NCBI RefSeq assembly: GCF_029893805.1 | Contig: NZ_JARXYP010000002.1 | Location: 7,068,001 to 7,132,000, forward strand | From: Streptomyces sp. SAI-135 | GTDB taxonomy: Bacteria; Actinomycetota; Actinomycetes; Streptomycetales; Streptomycetaceae | Reading direction: 5' to 3' | DNA length: 64,000 nucleotides | Shown: in pieces, positions 51,297-59,889 of the stretch | How the letters are laid out: each line of letters begins with the position of its first letter | Position numbering within the stretch: the stretch's first letter is position 1 | Program-made: the position numbers and the translations under genes | Notes under the pieces: model-generated | The model's input: the letters and a program-made list of their open reading frames with translations, nothing else | What the model was told of the DNA's origin: nothing | Databases searched by the model: none

Positions 51297-53384
51297 TCAG
51301 CCTTGCCGGTCGAGCAGGTCCGCCAGGTCCGCGAGGACCGGGTGACGGACGACGTCCTGGAGGGTGACCGCCCGGTCCAGGGCGATCGCGAGTCGCACGG
51401 CGGACAGTGAGCTGCCGCCGCGGTCGAAGAAGTGGTCGAGGCGGCCGATCCGGTCGGCGGGCACACCGAGCACCTCGGCCCAGGCGTCCGCCAGCCGCCG
51501 CTCGCTCGCCGTCAGCAGCCCGCCCGCCGCACCGGAGTCGAGGTCCTCGGCGAGCGCGGTGAGGGTCCGGCGGTCGGTCTTGCCGTTGGCGGTCAGCGGC
51601 AGCCGCCGACGCCAGTGCACGACGGCGGGGACCATGTACGACGGCAGCGAGGCCGCCAGCCGCTCCCGTACCGTGTCCGCGGCCACCGGCTCCGGTCCGG
51701 CGCAGAACGCGGCGAGCTGGGTGCCCCGGACCACCACCACGGCCCCGTCGCGCACCCCGTCCACCCGCAGCAGCGCGTTCTCGATCTCGCCGATCTCCAC
51801 GCGGAACCCGCGGATCTTGACCTGGGTGTCCCGGCGCCCGAGGAACTCCAGTTTGCCGTCGGCCCGCCAGCGCCCCACGTCACCGCTGCGGTACAGCCGC
51901 TCGCCGGGCCGGTACGGGTCCTCGGTGAACGCGGCCGCGGTGCGCTCGGGGTCGTTGACGTACCCGCGGCCCACGCACACCCCCGAGAACACGATCTCGC
52001 CGGGCGCGCCCAGCGGCACCGGGACCAGGTCCTCGTCGACGACGTAGACCCGGACATTGCGCACCGGCCGTCCGAGCGGGACCCGGTCGCCGTCCGGTGC
52101 CCGGTCCATGACCTCGTGGTTGGTGTCGTCCGAGGTCTCGGTCAGGCCGTAGGCGTTGGCCAGCCGGATCCCGGGCGCGGTGGCGAACCAGCGCTGCACC
52201 AGCTCCCGCTTCACCGCCTCGCCGGTCACCGACACACAGCGCAGGCCGGCCAGTTCGCGCGGCCGCTGCCCCAGTTCGGCGAGCACGGCCTCCAGGTACG
52301 ACGGCACGACCTGGAGCACAGTGACCCGCCCCCGCACCACCGTGTCCACGAACCGCGGCACGTCCAGGACGGTGTCCTGCCCGACGATCAGCGTCCGCCC
52401 GCCGGCGACCGGCCCGGCGAGGAGCTGCCACAGCGAGATGTCGAAGCACTGCGGGGCGGTCTGCGCGACCACGTCGTCCTCGCCGATGCCCAGGTCCTCG
52501 ATCTTGGCGAGCACGTGGTTGAGGAAACCGGCGTGCTCGCACATCGCGCCCTTGGGCTCCCCGGTGGAGCCGGACGTGAAGTAGATGTAGGCCAGTTGAT
52601 CCGCCGCGACCGGGATCCCGAGGTCGTCGCCGGCGTGACCCTCGGCGTACACGGCGTCCACGAACAGCGTCTCGGCGGCCGTACCGGACAGTGAGCCGGT
52701 GCTGCCCTCCTCGGTGACGACGAACGCGCAGCCCGCCCGGAACAGGGTCCTCGCGACCCGCTCGGCCGGGAAGTGCGGCTCGACCGGCAGATACACCCCG
52801 CCCGCCTTGAGGACGCCGAGCACGGCCGCCATCCAGTCCAGGTTCCGTTCCATGACCACGGCGACCACGTCCTCGGCCGTGAGACCGCGGGCCAGCAGCG
52901 CCCGACCGACCTGGTTGGCGCGGGAGTTGAGCTCGGCGTACGTCCACCGCCGCCCGTCCTGCACGGCGGCCACGGCGTCCGGGTGCTTGGCGGCCCGCTC
53001 CTCGACCAGCTCGTGCACCCGCCGGTCAGGCAGTTCACGGACCGGGCCCGCCAACTCCTCGAGCTGGAAGCGGAGTTCGTCCTCGGACAGCAGACTGCGG
53101 CGGTCGGGGTGGGCGAGAGCGGTGAGGTGGTAGCCGGCGATCCTGGCGGCCGCTCCGGCGCCGAGCGTGCCGGTGCGGTACCGCAGTCGCAGGGCGCCGT
53201 CGGTGAGCGCGACCCGCAGATCGTCGCCCACGGCGTCCTCCGTCCCGCCCGAGAGGGCGGCGAGGACCCTGGCGCGGGCCGCGAGCAGCGCGGCGGGATC
53301 GGTCGGTGTGCCGTCGGGCAGCGGGACCGTGTACTCGGTGACCTCCGGTATCGGCCCGGGCGGCTGGTGCGGAACTGTTTCCAT
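51297..53384 (-). CDS. NRPS adenylation-carrier protein with truncated condensation stub
   Basis: A 695-residue protein. Residues 1-115 resemble only the last part of a condensation domain and lack HHxxxDG. The adenylation domain covers about 120-610: YIYFTSGSTGEPKG (A3), LANAYGLTETSDD (A5), YRSGDVGRWRADGKLEFLGR (A7-A8 region), and TANGKTDRRTL (A10). A carrier domain at 625-692 has FFDRGGSSL with S659 as the phosphopantetheine site. The eight-to-ten residue specificity code read by GrsA alignment is DIWQSTADDK, acidic residues that suit an amino side chain. It probably activates diaminopropionate. No thioesterase is present. Confidence 0.92.
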   Translation of the reverse strand: METVPHQPPGPIPEVTEYTVPLPDGTPTDPAALLAARARVLAALSGGTEDAVGDDLRVALTDGALRLRYRTGTLGAGAAARIAGYHLTALAHPDRRSLLSEDELRFQLEELAGPVRELPDRRVHELVEERAAKHPDAVAAVQDGRRWTYAELNSRANQVGRALLARGLTAEDVVAVVMERNLDWMAAVLGVLKAGGVYLPVEPHFPAERVARTLFRAGCAFVVTEEGSTGSLSGTAAETLFVDAVYAEGHAGDDLGIPVAADQLAYIYFTSGSTGEPKGAMCEHAGFLNHVLAKIEDLGIGEDDVVAQTAPQCFDISLWQLLAGPVAGGRTLIVGQDTVLDVPRFVDTVVRGRVTVLQVVPSYLEAVLAELGQRPRELAGLRCVSVTGEAVKRELVQRWFATAPGIRLANAYGLTETSDDTNHEVMDRAPDGDRVPLGRPVRNVRVYVVDEDLVPVPLGAPGEIVFSGVCVGRGYVNDPERTAAAFTEDPYRPGERLYRSGDVGRWRADGKLEFLGRRDTQVKIRGFRVEIGEIENALLRVDGVRDGAVVVVRGTQLAAFCAGPEPVAADTVRERLAASLPSYMVPAVVHWRRRLPLTANGKTDRRTLTALAEDLDSGAAGGLLTASERRLADAWAEVLGVPADRIGRLDHFFDRGGSSLSAVRLAIALDRAVTLQDVVRHPVLADLADLLDRQG

Positions 53385-53440
53385 GACGTTCTTCCCCCTG
53401 TGTGTGCTTCGGTCGGGCAGTGCGGGCGGCCTCGGGCGTC

Positions 53441-55903
53441 TCAGGCCCGCGCCACCGCCGGATTCCCGCCCCAGTGCGCCCCCGCCGGCATCTCCTCGCC
53501 CTTCATCAGGAAGGCGTCGGTGGCGAGCACGGCACCGGGGCCCATCGAGACGCCGTAGTGGACCAGCGCGCCCGCTCCCACGGTGCAGCCGTCGCCGATG
53601 ACGATGTGGTCGGACTTGAAGGTGCCGTCCTCCTGGGAGTGCGCCTGCACCTTGGAGTGGGCGCCGAGCGTGCAGTCGTCGCCGATGGCGGTCAGCGTCC
53701 GCTCGGTGATGGCGACCCCGTCGTCGAAGACCCGGCGGCCGATCCGGACGCCCATGAGCCGCCAGACGACGTTCTTGAACGGCGTGCCGTTGAACACCTT
53801 GAGCTGCCCGTCGGGCACCTTCCACAGGCGCTCGTGCCACCAGAAGTACGGCTCGTAGATGGAGCACAACCGCGGCCGCAACGGCCGGAACCGGGTGATC
53901 AGCCGCTCCACCAGCACGTAGTAGCCGACGGTGAGCGCGAGAGAGGCCATCAGGTAGCCGCCGACCAGCAGCCCGCCGAGGGCGCCCCGGCCGCCGAAGA
54001 GGTCGACCACCGCGAAACCGAGGAGCGTCAGCCCGAACAGGTGCAGCCACCGCAGGAACAGGAACAGGGCCATCGAGCGGGCGTTGAAGCGGTTCTTGGC
54101 GTGCAGGCGGCGGCGCAGCTCGTCGCCCTCGCGCAGGTGGTCGAAGCGGGTGTCGCGCTCCACGGTGCGCGGGATCTCGAAGGGCGGGGATCCCAGCAGG
54201 CCCACGTCCTCGCGGAGTTCGCCGTCGAGCGGGACCAGCACCTTGGTGGCGAGCAGGCAGTTGTCGCCGGTACGGCCGCCGACCGGGTAGGCGATGTGGT
54301 TGCCGAGGAAGTTGTGCCCGCCGATCGCGACCCGTGAGACGCGGAACGACGTGCTGGAGAACTCGGCGTTGAGGATCGACAGCCCGTCGGCGACCATCGT
54401 GCCGCTGCCGACGGTGGCCAGGTACGGCGTCTCGTGCGACACCTCGGTGCCGAAGTTCGAGCCGGTCTGCTCGACCCGGGAGAGGTCGTAGCCGATGGAC
54501 CGCAGGTAGGGGACGATGTACGAGCTGTCCCCGCACAGCCACTTGAAGAACTTGATGTTGGTCGTCCGGGCGATCGCGCGCTGCACCGAGTAGTGGAAGC
54601 CGTACAGCGGATACACCCGGTCCGGGCGCAGGGCCAGGTTGAGCAGCCGGGGCAGCAGGGTGACGACGACGAGGCCCGCGACGATCGAACCGGCGAACAG
54701 CGCGAGGGACAGGACCAGCGCCTGGGCGTAGAAGACGGCCGTCGCCAGTTCCTTCGCCTCCGGTTCCAGCAGCGGGTCCAATGCCGGGACCAGGTCCAGC
54801 ACCAGGAAGGTGCCGCCGATGCCGAGCGGGACGTGGACCAGCAGCGTCTGGAGCAGCGCCGCGAGGCCGTAGCCGGCCCGGCGGGCGGTGGTGCAGCGGG
54901 CCGCCGGGACGCGGATGTGGTCGACGTCGGTGGGGCGGGCCGGGGAACCGTGCCAGCGCTCACCGGCCGGTATCGCGGCGCCGTCGTACAGCGCGGAGGA
55001 GTGGCCCAGCTGGCCGCCGTCGCCGATGGACGTGCCGATGTCGAGGACGGTCTTCTCGCCCACGAAGACGTCCCGGCCGAGGGTGACCGGGCCGGTGCGG
55101 ATCCGGCCCGCGTGCGCCCGGTAGCCGGGGAACAGGGCGTCCTTGCGGATGACCGTGCCGGCGCCCACGGTCAGCAGGTCCGTGCAGACCGGCACCGAGT
55201 GGGACAGGATCGTGACGCCCGGGCCGATCCGGGCGCCGAGGGCCCGCAGGTAGAGGACGTACAGCGGGTTGCCCGCGAACAGGACCATCGGGTTGGCGTG
55301 CAGCAGCGCCTTGACCAGCCAGAAGCGGACGTAGGCGAGACCCCACACCGGGAACTCCGTCTCCTTCCACCGGCCCACCAGCACCCACTTCGCCACGACG
55401 GGCAGCGTGCACAGGGCGAGGAACAGGGCGCCCCCGAAGACCAGCGAGCGCAGATAGACGGAGAGCAGTCCCTCGCCGCCGGACAGCCAGGCGTACCCCT
55501 CGGCGGTGGCGACACCGGCAGCGCAGCAGTACACGGCGAAGACGAGGAACTGCAGCACCCCGCACAGCACATAGCGGGCGGTGCTGCCCGCCGGCGGAGG
55601 TGGCTCGGCCGGCCGCGCGGGGGCCGGTCCGGTGGCCGGGGCCGCGGCGAGGGCGGTCGCCAGCGAGCGGATCGTCGGGTGGCCGTAGACGTCCCTCATC
55701 GACACCTGCGGCAGGTCGTCCCGTTTGCGCACCCGGGCGCAGAACTGCGCCATGACCAGGGAATTGGCACCCAGGTCGGCGAAGAAGTGGCTGTCGAGAG
55801 GGACTTGATCCGTCTTCACGACCCCGGCCAGCACCTCGGCGAGGACCTGGGCGGTGCCGTCCACCGGGGCGACTGTCGTGACCTCGCCAGGATTTACCAC
55901 CAC
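53441..55903 (-). CDS. Pls-type carrier/membrane condensation protein lacking an adenylation domain
   Basis: An 820-residue protein laid out like the C-terminal two thirds of epsilon-poly-lysine synthetase. A carrier domain (residues 15-90) has DLGANSL with S48. Six membrane helices in pairs (about 108-170, 348-425 and 632-690) are interleaved with three soluble left-handed beta-helix domains (about 180-335, 450-590 and 735-820) rich in hexapeptide repeats such as GARIGPGVTI and IGDGCTVGAGALVHYG. In Pls these domains catalyse iterative amide bond formation (established). Here the adenylation domain is on a separate protein. GTG 55903 follows GGAG. Probably condenses diaminopropionate units at the membrane. 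Confidence 0.88.
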   Translation of the reverse strand: MVVNPGEVTTVAPVDGTAQVLAEVLAGVVKTDQVPLDSHFFADLGANSLVMAQFCARVRKRDDLPQVSMRDVYGHPTIRSLATALAAAPATGPAPARPAEPPPPAGSTARYVLCGVLQFLVFAVYCCAAGVATAEGYAWLSGGEGLLSVYLRSLVFGGALFLALCTLPVVAKWVLVGRWKETEFPVWGLAYVRFWLVKALLHANPMVLFAGNPLYVLYLRALGARIGPGVTILSHSVPVCTDLLTVGAGTVIRKDALFPGYRAHAGRIRTGPVTLGRDVFVGEKTVLDIGTSIGDGGQLGHSSALYDGAAIPAGERWHGSPARPTDVDHIRVPAARCTTARRAGYGLAALLQTLLVHVPLGIGGTFLVLDLVPALDPLLEPEAKELATAVFYAQALVLSLALFAGSIVAGLVVVTLLPRLLNLALRPDRVYPLYGFHYSVQRAIARTTNIKFFKWLCGDSSYIVPYLRSIGYDLSRVEQTGSNFGTEVSHETPYLATVGSGTMVADGLSILNAEFSSTSFRVSRVAIGGHNFLGNHIAYPVGGRTGDNCLLATKVLVPLDGELREDVGLLGSPPFEIPRTVERDTRFDHLREGDELRRRLHAKNRFNARSMALFLFLRWLHLFGLTLLGFAVVDLFGGRGALGGLLVGGYLMASLALTVGYYVLVERLITRFRPLRPRLCSIYEPYFWWHERLWKVPDGQLKVFNGTPFKNVVWRLMGVRIGRRVFDDGVAITERTLTAIGDDCTLGAHSKVQAHSQEDGTFKSDHIVIGDGCTVGAGALVHYGVSMGPGAVLATDAFLMKGEEMPAGAHWGGNPAVARA

Positions 55904-55938
55904 TTGAGCTCCTAGATCATTACATGTGGCCTTATGGA

Positions 55939-57147
55939 CTATTCGGTGTGCCTGCTAAGTCGGGCCGGGTCCTCCACCGGTTCCGGGGGCCGCGGTGGTG
56001 TTACGGCCTCGCGACACCGCCGGGCCGTGTCCGCGACGACCGTTTCCAGCGGGCCACGCCCCACGCGCCGCCACGAGAGGGCGAACAGGAGCGCTCCGGT
56101 GGTCATGACGGCGTAGAGGAGCTCGGGGGAGCCGGAGAGTGCACCGGTGGCGAGAAGGAGCACATGGGCGGCGTACAGGGTCAGCGGCATGCTGCCCGCC
56201 GCCGCGAGCGGCGTGAGCGCCCGGGTGAGCAGGGCGCTCCTGGTCAGCAGCAGGGCGCCGCCGAGGATCGCCGCCGCCGAGCCCAGGGTGAGCAGCATGT
56301 CGAAGGGTGTGGTGGAGTGCGGCGCCCGGGAGAGCAGCGCCCACCAGGTCGCGCCGTCCGGGCTGTCCCACAGGGCCTCGGCGCGGGAGGCGCCGGGGAA
56401 CTCCGCGCGCCACAGGTGGCGCAGTCCGTCGTACCGGAACAGGACCAGGGACGACACCAGCCAGACGCCCGCCACGAGGGCGAGGCCGGCCCCGAGGAGC
56501 CGGGGCGCGAGCCCGCGTGACGTCAGGTCGAGCCGGCCGAGGGCGAGTCCGGCGCACAGATAGGCGGTCCAGGCGAGCACCGGGTAGTCGCCGTGCACGA
56601 GCAGGTCCGAGACCAGACCGAGCGGATCGGTGACCACGTCCTGGAGAGTGGGATCGCCGTCGAAGGTCGGCTCGGGCAGGACACCCCGCAGCGCGTGCAC
56701 GGCGAAGGGCGCCCCCACGGCCAGCGTCAGTGCCAGGGCCGCCAGGACGCGCGGGCCGAGGCCCAGCAGGGGGATCGCGATCAGGAACAGCAGGGCGTAG
56801 AACGCCAGGATCACGTCCACGTCCAGGTCGGCCGCGCGCGAGGCATAACCGAGCAGCAGTCCGATCAGCGCGATGACACCGGCCCGCGCCGCCACCGCGA
56901 CGGCCGCGGGGCGGCCGGTCGCCGGCCGGCGACCGCCGGTCGTGAAGGCCAGTCCGATCCCGGCCGTCACGGCGAACGTCGCCGAGGAACGGCCGCCCGC
57001 GAACATCCAGGCGGGCGTGGTCGATCCGGCCTCGTCGAACGCGCCGAACACGTGAACGGAGAACATTCCGAGCAGCGCGAGGCCCCGAGCCACATCGACC
57101 CCCACGATGCGCGGCCCGGCGTGCTTCGGAGCGTGCGGAACAGGCAT
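55939..57147 (-). CDS. HGSNAT/DUF1624-like membrane acyltransferase
   Basis: A 402-residue polytopic protein with about ten helices. RIVGVDVARGLALLGMFSVH is the DUF1624 (heparan-alpha-glucosaminide N-acetyltransferase-like) signature, and AAGSMPLTLYAAHVLLLATG is the DUF418-like C-terminal block with the conserved Tyr and His. It could acetylate the amino groups of the peptide product or move acyl groups across the membrane; both are inference. ATG 57147 follows GGAG. Its stop is 35 bp before the Pls-type gene, so it probably heads the operon. Confidence 0.8.
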   Translation of the reverse strand: MPVPHAPKHAGPRIVGVDVARGLALLGMFSVHVFGAFDEAGSTTPAWMFAGGRSSATFAVTAGIGLAFTTGGRRPATGRPAAVAVAARAGVIALIGLLLGYASRAADLDVDVILAFYALLFLIAIPLLGLGPRVLAALALTLAVGAPFAVHALRGVLPEPTFDGDPTLQDVVTDPLGLVSDLLVHGDYPVLAWTAYLCAGLALGRLDLTSRGLAPRLLGAGLALVAGVWLVSSLVLFRYDGLRHLWRAEFPGASRAEALWDSPDGATWWALLSRAPHSTTPFDMLLTLGSAAAILGGALLLTRSALLTRALTPLAAAGSMPLTLYAAHVLLLATGALSGSPELLYAVMTTGALLFALSWRRVGRGPLETVVADTARRCREAVTPPRPPEPVEDPARLSRHTE

Positions 57148-57732
57148 GCGAATTCTCCAGACTGGGATACGGCGGAATAGTGACCGCTGTTCAGCGCGCA
57201 GCGGAAAATCATGGAGAAGTACCCCCGTGTTTCCGGTGTTCCGGAAGGAAAAGAAGTGTCTTGGGACACGGAATGGGATAAGAGAAGGAGCGGTTCGGTG
57301 TGCGCCTTGAGTGACCACGAGACGGGGACGGGGTGGCCGGCTCGGGCCTTGGTCAGGGCCCTGAGAATGCAATCCGAATTGTTTCGAGGGGCTCATGAAC
57401 GGGTCAAGCACGTTTCAGTCAATGGCGCTTTCTTGCTGGTCGGCCATGTGTCGGTGCCGGGAATCATTCAGGTCGCAAGGCGGCGCCACCGGGGAACTCA
57501 CTTTATGGACGGTGCACATGTCGTCCTGCATTCCGGTTCCCGGGTCCGCGAAAACTGGCCAGCGGGTTCATGACAGAAAAGTGGTTCGATTTCCCTCGCG
57601 ATTTCCGCGGGGTTGCCCGGCGTTTTCCGCGCCATGACGGAACCGAACACGAGCGGGCGTTCCCCGCACGGGCGTGCCCAGGACCGGGACCGGGGGATGA
57701 GTGCACGCTCCCCTGGCGGATACCTTTAGGAC
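57148..57732. other. Long gene-free region upstream of the diaminopropionate operon
   Basis: The 585 bp between the HGSNAT-like gene and the divergent yihY gene are clearly less GC-rich than the neighbours (for example GAATGCAATCCGAATTGTTT near 57364). Open frames here lack third-position G/C bias. A perfect palindrome with TTCCGG and CCGGAA around TGTT (57231-57246), 84 bp upstream of the HGSNAT-like ATG, could be an operator. The region probably holds promoters for both directions; nothing else was recognised. Confidence 0.5.
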
Positions 57733-58875
57733 GTGCAGGCAGCAAGCGAATCCCCTCAACAACCCGCCGGCCGGCTCCACCGGGCCCGTGCCCTCTACCG
57801 GAACGTGTCGAAGCGCAGGACCGCCTGGCTGCTGCTCAAGGACACCGTCAACTCGTGCATCGAGTACCGCATCCTGGGGCTCGCCGCCGAGGCCGCCTTC
57901 TTCTCGCTGCTGTCCGTCCCGCCCCTGCTGCTCAGCCTCATCGGCCTGCTCGGCTACGTCGACGACTGGACCGGCACCGACAGCATCAGCAGCCTGGAGG
58001 CCAACCTCCTGGACGCCGCGCGCACGGTCCTGTCCGACAAGGGGGTACGGCAGATCGCGCAGCCGATCCTCGACGACGTGATGAAGGGCGGCCGTCCCGA
58101 CGTCATCTCCGTCGGCTTCCTGTTCGCCCTGTGGTCCGGCTCGCGCGCGGTGAACGTCTTCATCGACACCATCACCGTCATGTACGGCCTCGACGGCGTG
58201 CGCGGCATCGTCAAGACCCGGCTCGTGGCGTTCGCCCTGTTCATCGCGGCCCTGCTGATCGGCTCGGTGGCGCTGCCGCTGATGGTGGCGGGGCCGGACG
58301 CGGTGGTGCGGATCGTGCCGTGGTCGACGACGGTCGTCCAGGTCCTGTACTGGCCCGTGGTGATCATCCTGTCCATCGCCTTCCTGACGACGCTGTACCA
58401 CGTGTCGGTACCGGTGCGCTCACCGTGGATCGAGGACGTCCCGGGCGCACTGGTGGCCCTGGCGATGTGGGTGCTGGGGAGCTTCCTGCTCCGGATCTAC
58501 CTCCAGAGCACCATCGAGGGCGCCACGATCTACGGCTCGCTCGCCGCCGCGGTCGCCGTGCTCCTGTGGATCGGCGTCTCGGCCTTCGCGGTCCTGGTGG
58601 GCGCGGCGGTCAACGCGGCGATCGACCGGGTCTGGCCGGCCGCGGCCACGGCGGCGGCGCGCGCGGCGAACGAGCGGGTGCGGGAGGCGCAGGTCGCGGA
58701 GTACGTGGCCCGCGCGGCCGCGCTCCACGACACCGCGGTCGATCCCGACGACCCCGACATGCCCTCGGAGTTCCCGGAGAGGTGGTCGCGCTTCCTGCCG
58801 CCGGAGGACGTGACGTCACGGCTGCGGACGCACGCGAAGTCGGCGCACCCTCCGCACAAGCCGGAGGGGTCCTGA
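57733..58875 (+). CDS. YihY/virulence factor BrkB family membrane protein
   Basis: A 380-residue inner-membrane protein with about six helices. AAEAAFFSLLSVPPLLLSLI is the family hallmark in helix 1, SGSRAVNVFIDTITVMYG the conserved loop, and GSLAAAVAVLLWIGVSAFAVLVG the terminal helices. The C-terminal 80 residues are soluble and charged. The function is uncertain; relatives are often mislabelled ribonuclease BN. The start is GTG 57733; the ribosome site is weak. It shows no link to the neighbouring biosynthetic operon. Confidence 0.88.
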   Translation: MQAASESPQQPAGRLHRARALYRNVSKRRTAWLLLKDTVNSCIEYRILGLAAEAAFFSLLSVPPLLLSLIGLLGYVDDWTGTDSISSLEANLLDAARTVLSDKGVRQIAQPILDDVMKGGRPDVISVGFLFALWSGSRAVNVFIDTITVMYGLDGVRGIVKTRLVAFALFIAALLIGSVALPLMVAGPDAVVRIVPWSTTVVQVLYWPVVIILSIAFLTTLYHVSVPVRSPWIEDVPGALVALAMWVLGSFLLRIYLQSTIEGATIYGSLAAAVAVLLWIGVSAFAVLVGAAVNAAIDRVWPAAATAAARAANERVREAQVAEYVARAAALHDTAVDPDDPDMPSEFPERWSRFLPPEDVTSRLRTHAKSAHPPHKPEGS

Positions 58876-58919
58876 GAGGGGTGTGATGTCGGCGGCGGGC
58901 CGGTGGGACCTCTCGCGCA

Positions 58920-58951
58920 GTTCCCCGCGCCCCTGGTTCCCCGCGCCCCTG
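58920..58951. repeat. Tandem 16-bp copies of a dispersed intergenic repeat
   Basis: GTTCCCCGCGCCCCTG occurs twice back to back (58920-58935 and 58936-58951) after CTCGCGCA. This motif is, from memory, scattered in intergenic DNA of many Streptomyces. It lies between the convergent yihY and NmrA-like genes and may add to termination. Confidence 0.6.
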
Positions 58952-58971
58952 GGGTGGAGCACCCGCCGGAG

Positions 58972-59808
58972 TCAGGACTTCCACGTTCCCGCGGCCGCCG
59001 CCTTTCTCGCGAACTCCGTGAAGTCCCGCGGCGCACGGCCGAGCACCTGCCGGACGCCGTCCGACAGATACGCGTTGCGCCCGTCCAGCAGCTGCTCGAA
59101 CGCCTCGACCAGCGCTCCGACCTCCGCCTCCGGCACCCCGAACCCCGCAAGCCGCTCGCCGTACTCCTTCGCCGACACCGCCCGGTACGTCAGCTCCCGC
59201 CCCGTCGCCCGCGCGATCTCCGCCACCGCCTCGCCGAAGGTCAGCAGGCGGGGCCCCGACACCGTGACCGTCTGTCCCACGTACCGGTCGCCCGGCGCCA
59301 GCACGGCCGCCACCACGTCCCCGATGTCCCGCACATCCACGAACGGCTCCCGCACCTCGCCCGCCGGGAACACCAGCTCCCCGCTCAGCCGCAGCTCCTC
59401 CACCAGCGGCCCCTCACTGAAGTTCTGCGCGAACCACGCGGCCCGTACGACCGTCCAGTCCGCCCCCGACGCGTGCAGCGCCTCCTCCGCGTCCCGCGCC
59501 CGGTCCTGCCCCCGCGACGACAGCAGCACAAGCCGTCGTACGCCGGCCGCCACCGCCTGCCGGGAGAGCGCCCCGACCGCCTCCGCGGCCCCCGGGGCGC
59601 CGATGTCCGAGGGGTACACGACGTACGCCGCGTCCGCGCCCCGCAGGACGTCCGCCCACGTCGACCGGTCCGCCCAGTCGAACCCCTGCGCCCGCGAGGC
59701 CGCCCGGACCGTCAGCCCCGCGGCCCGAGCGGACCGCGCCACCCGGCTGCCCGTCCGGCCCGAGGCACCGGTCACCACCACCGTCGTCTTCCCCGTGTTC
59801 TGTGTCAT
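58972..59808 (-). CDS. NmrA-like NAD(P)-binding protein
   Basis: A 278-residue atypical SDR of the NmrA/HSCARG group. TTVVVTGASGRTGSRVARSA is the cofactor loop. VVRAAWFAQNFSEGPLVEEL and FVDVRDIGDVVAAVLAPGDR are typical downstream blocks. The usual Tyr-x3-Lys is not evident, as in redox-sensing NmrA proteins. It is divergent from an AraC-type gene 81 bp away, which probably regulates it; this pair is common in actinobacteria. A sugar or quinone reductase activity is possible. Confidence 0.87.
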   Translation of the reverse strand: MTQNTGKTTVVVTGASGRTGSRVARSARAAGLTVRAASRAQGFDWADRSTWADVLRGADAAYVVYPSDIGAPGAAEAVGALSRQAVAAGVRRLVLLSSRGQDRARDAEEALHASGADWTVVRAAWFAQNFSEGPLVEELRLSGELVFPAGEVREPFVDVRDIGDVVAAVLAPGDRYVGQTVTVSGPRLLTFGEAVAEIARATGRELTYRAVSAKEYGERLAGFGVPEAEVGALVEAFEQLLDGRNAYLSDGVRQVLGRAPRDFTEFARKAAAAGTWKS

Positions 59809-59889
59809 GCCGTCGAGTCAACTCTCGGCCTCCGCAAGGGACCATGGCCGAACGGCTCGTTCCCATGCGTGCGCGTCTACGCTGGCCGC

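Noticed and set aside
57211..57573. 120-codon open frame on the plus strand in the low-GC spacer.
   Set aside because: No third-position G/C bias, no ribosome site and no recognisable domain. I treat the region as non-coding.
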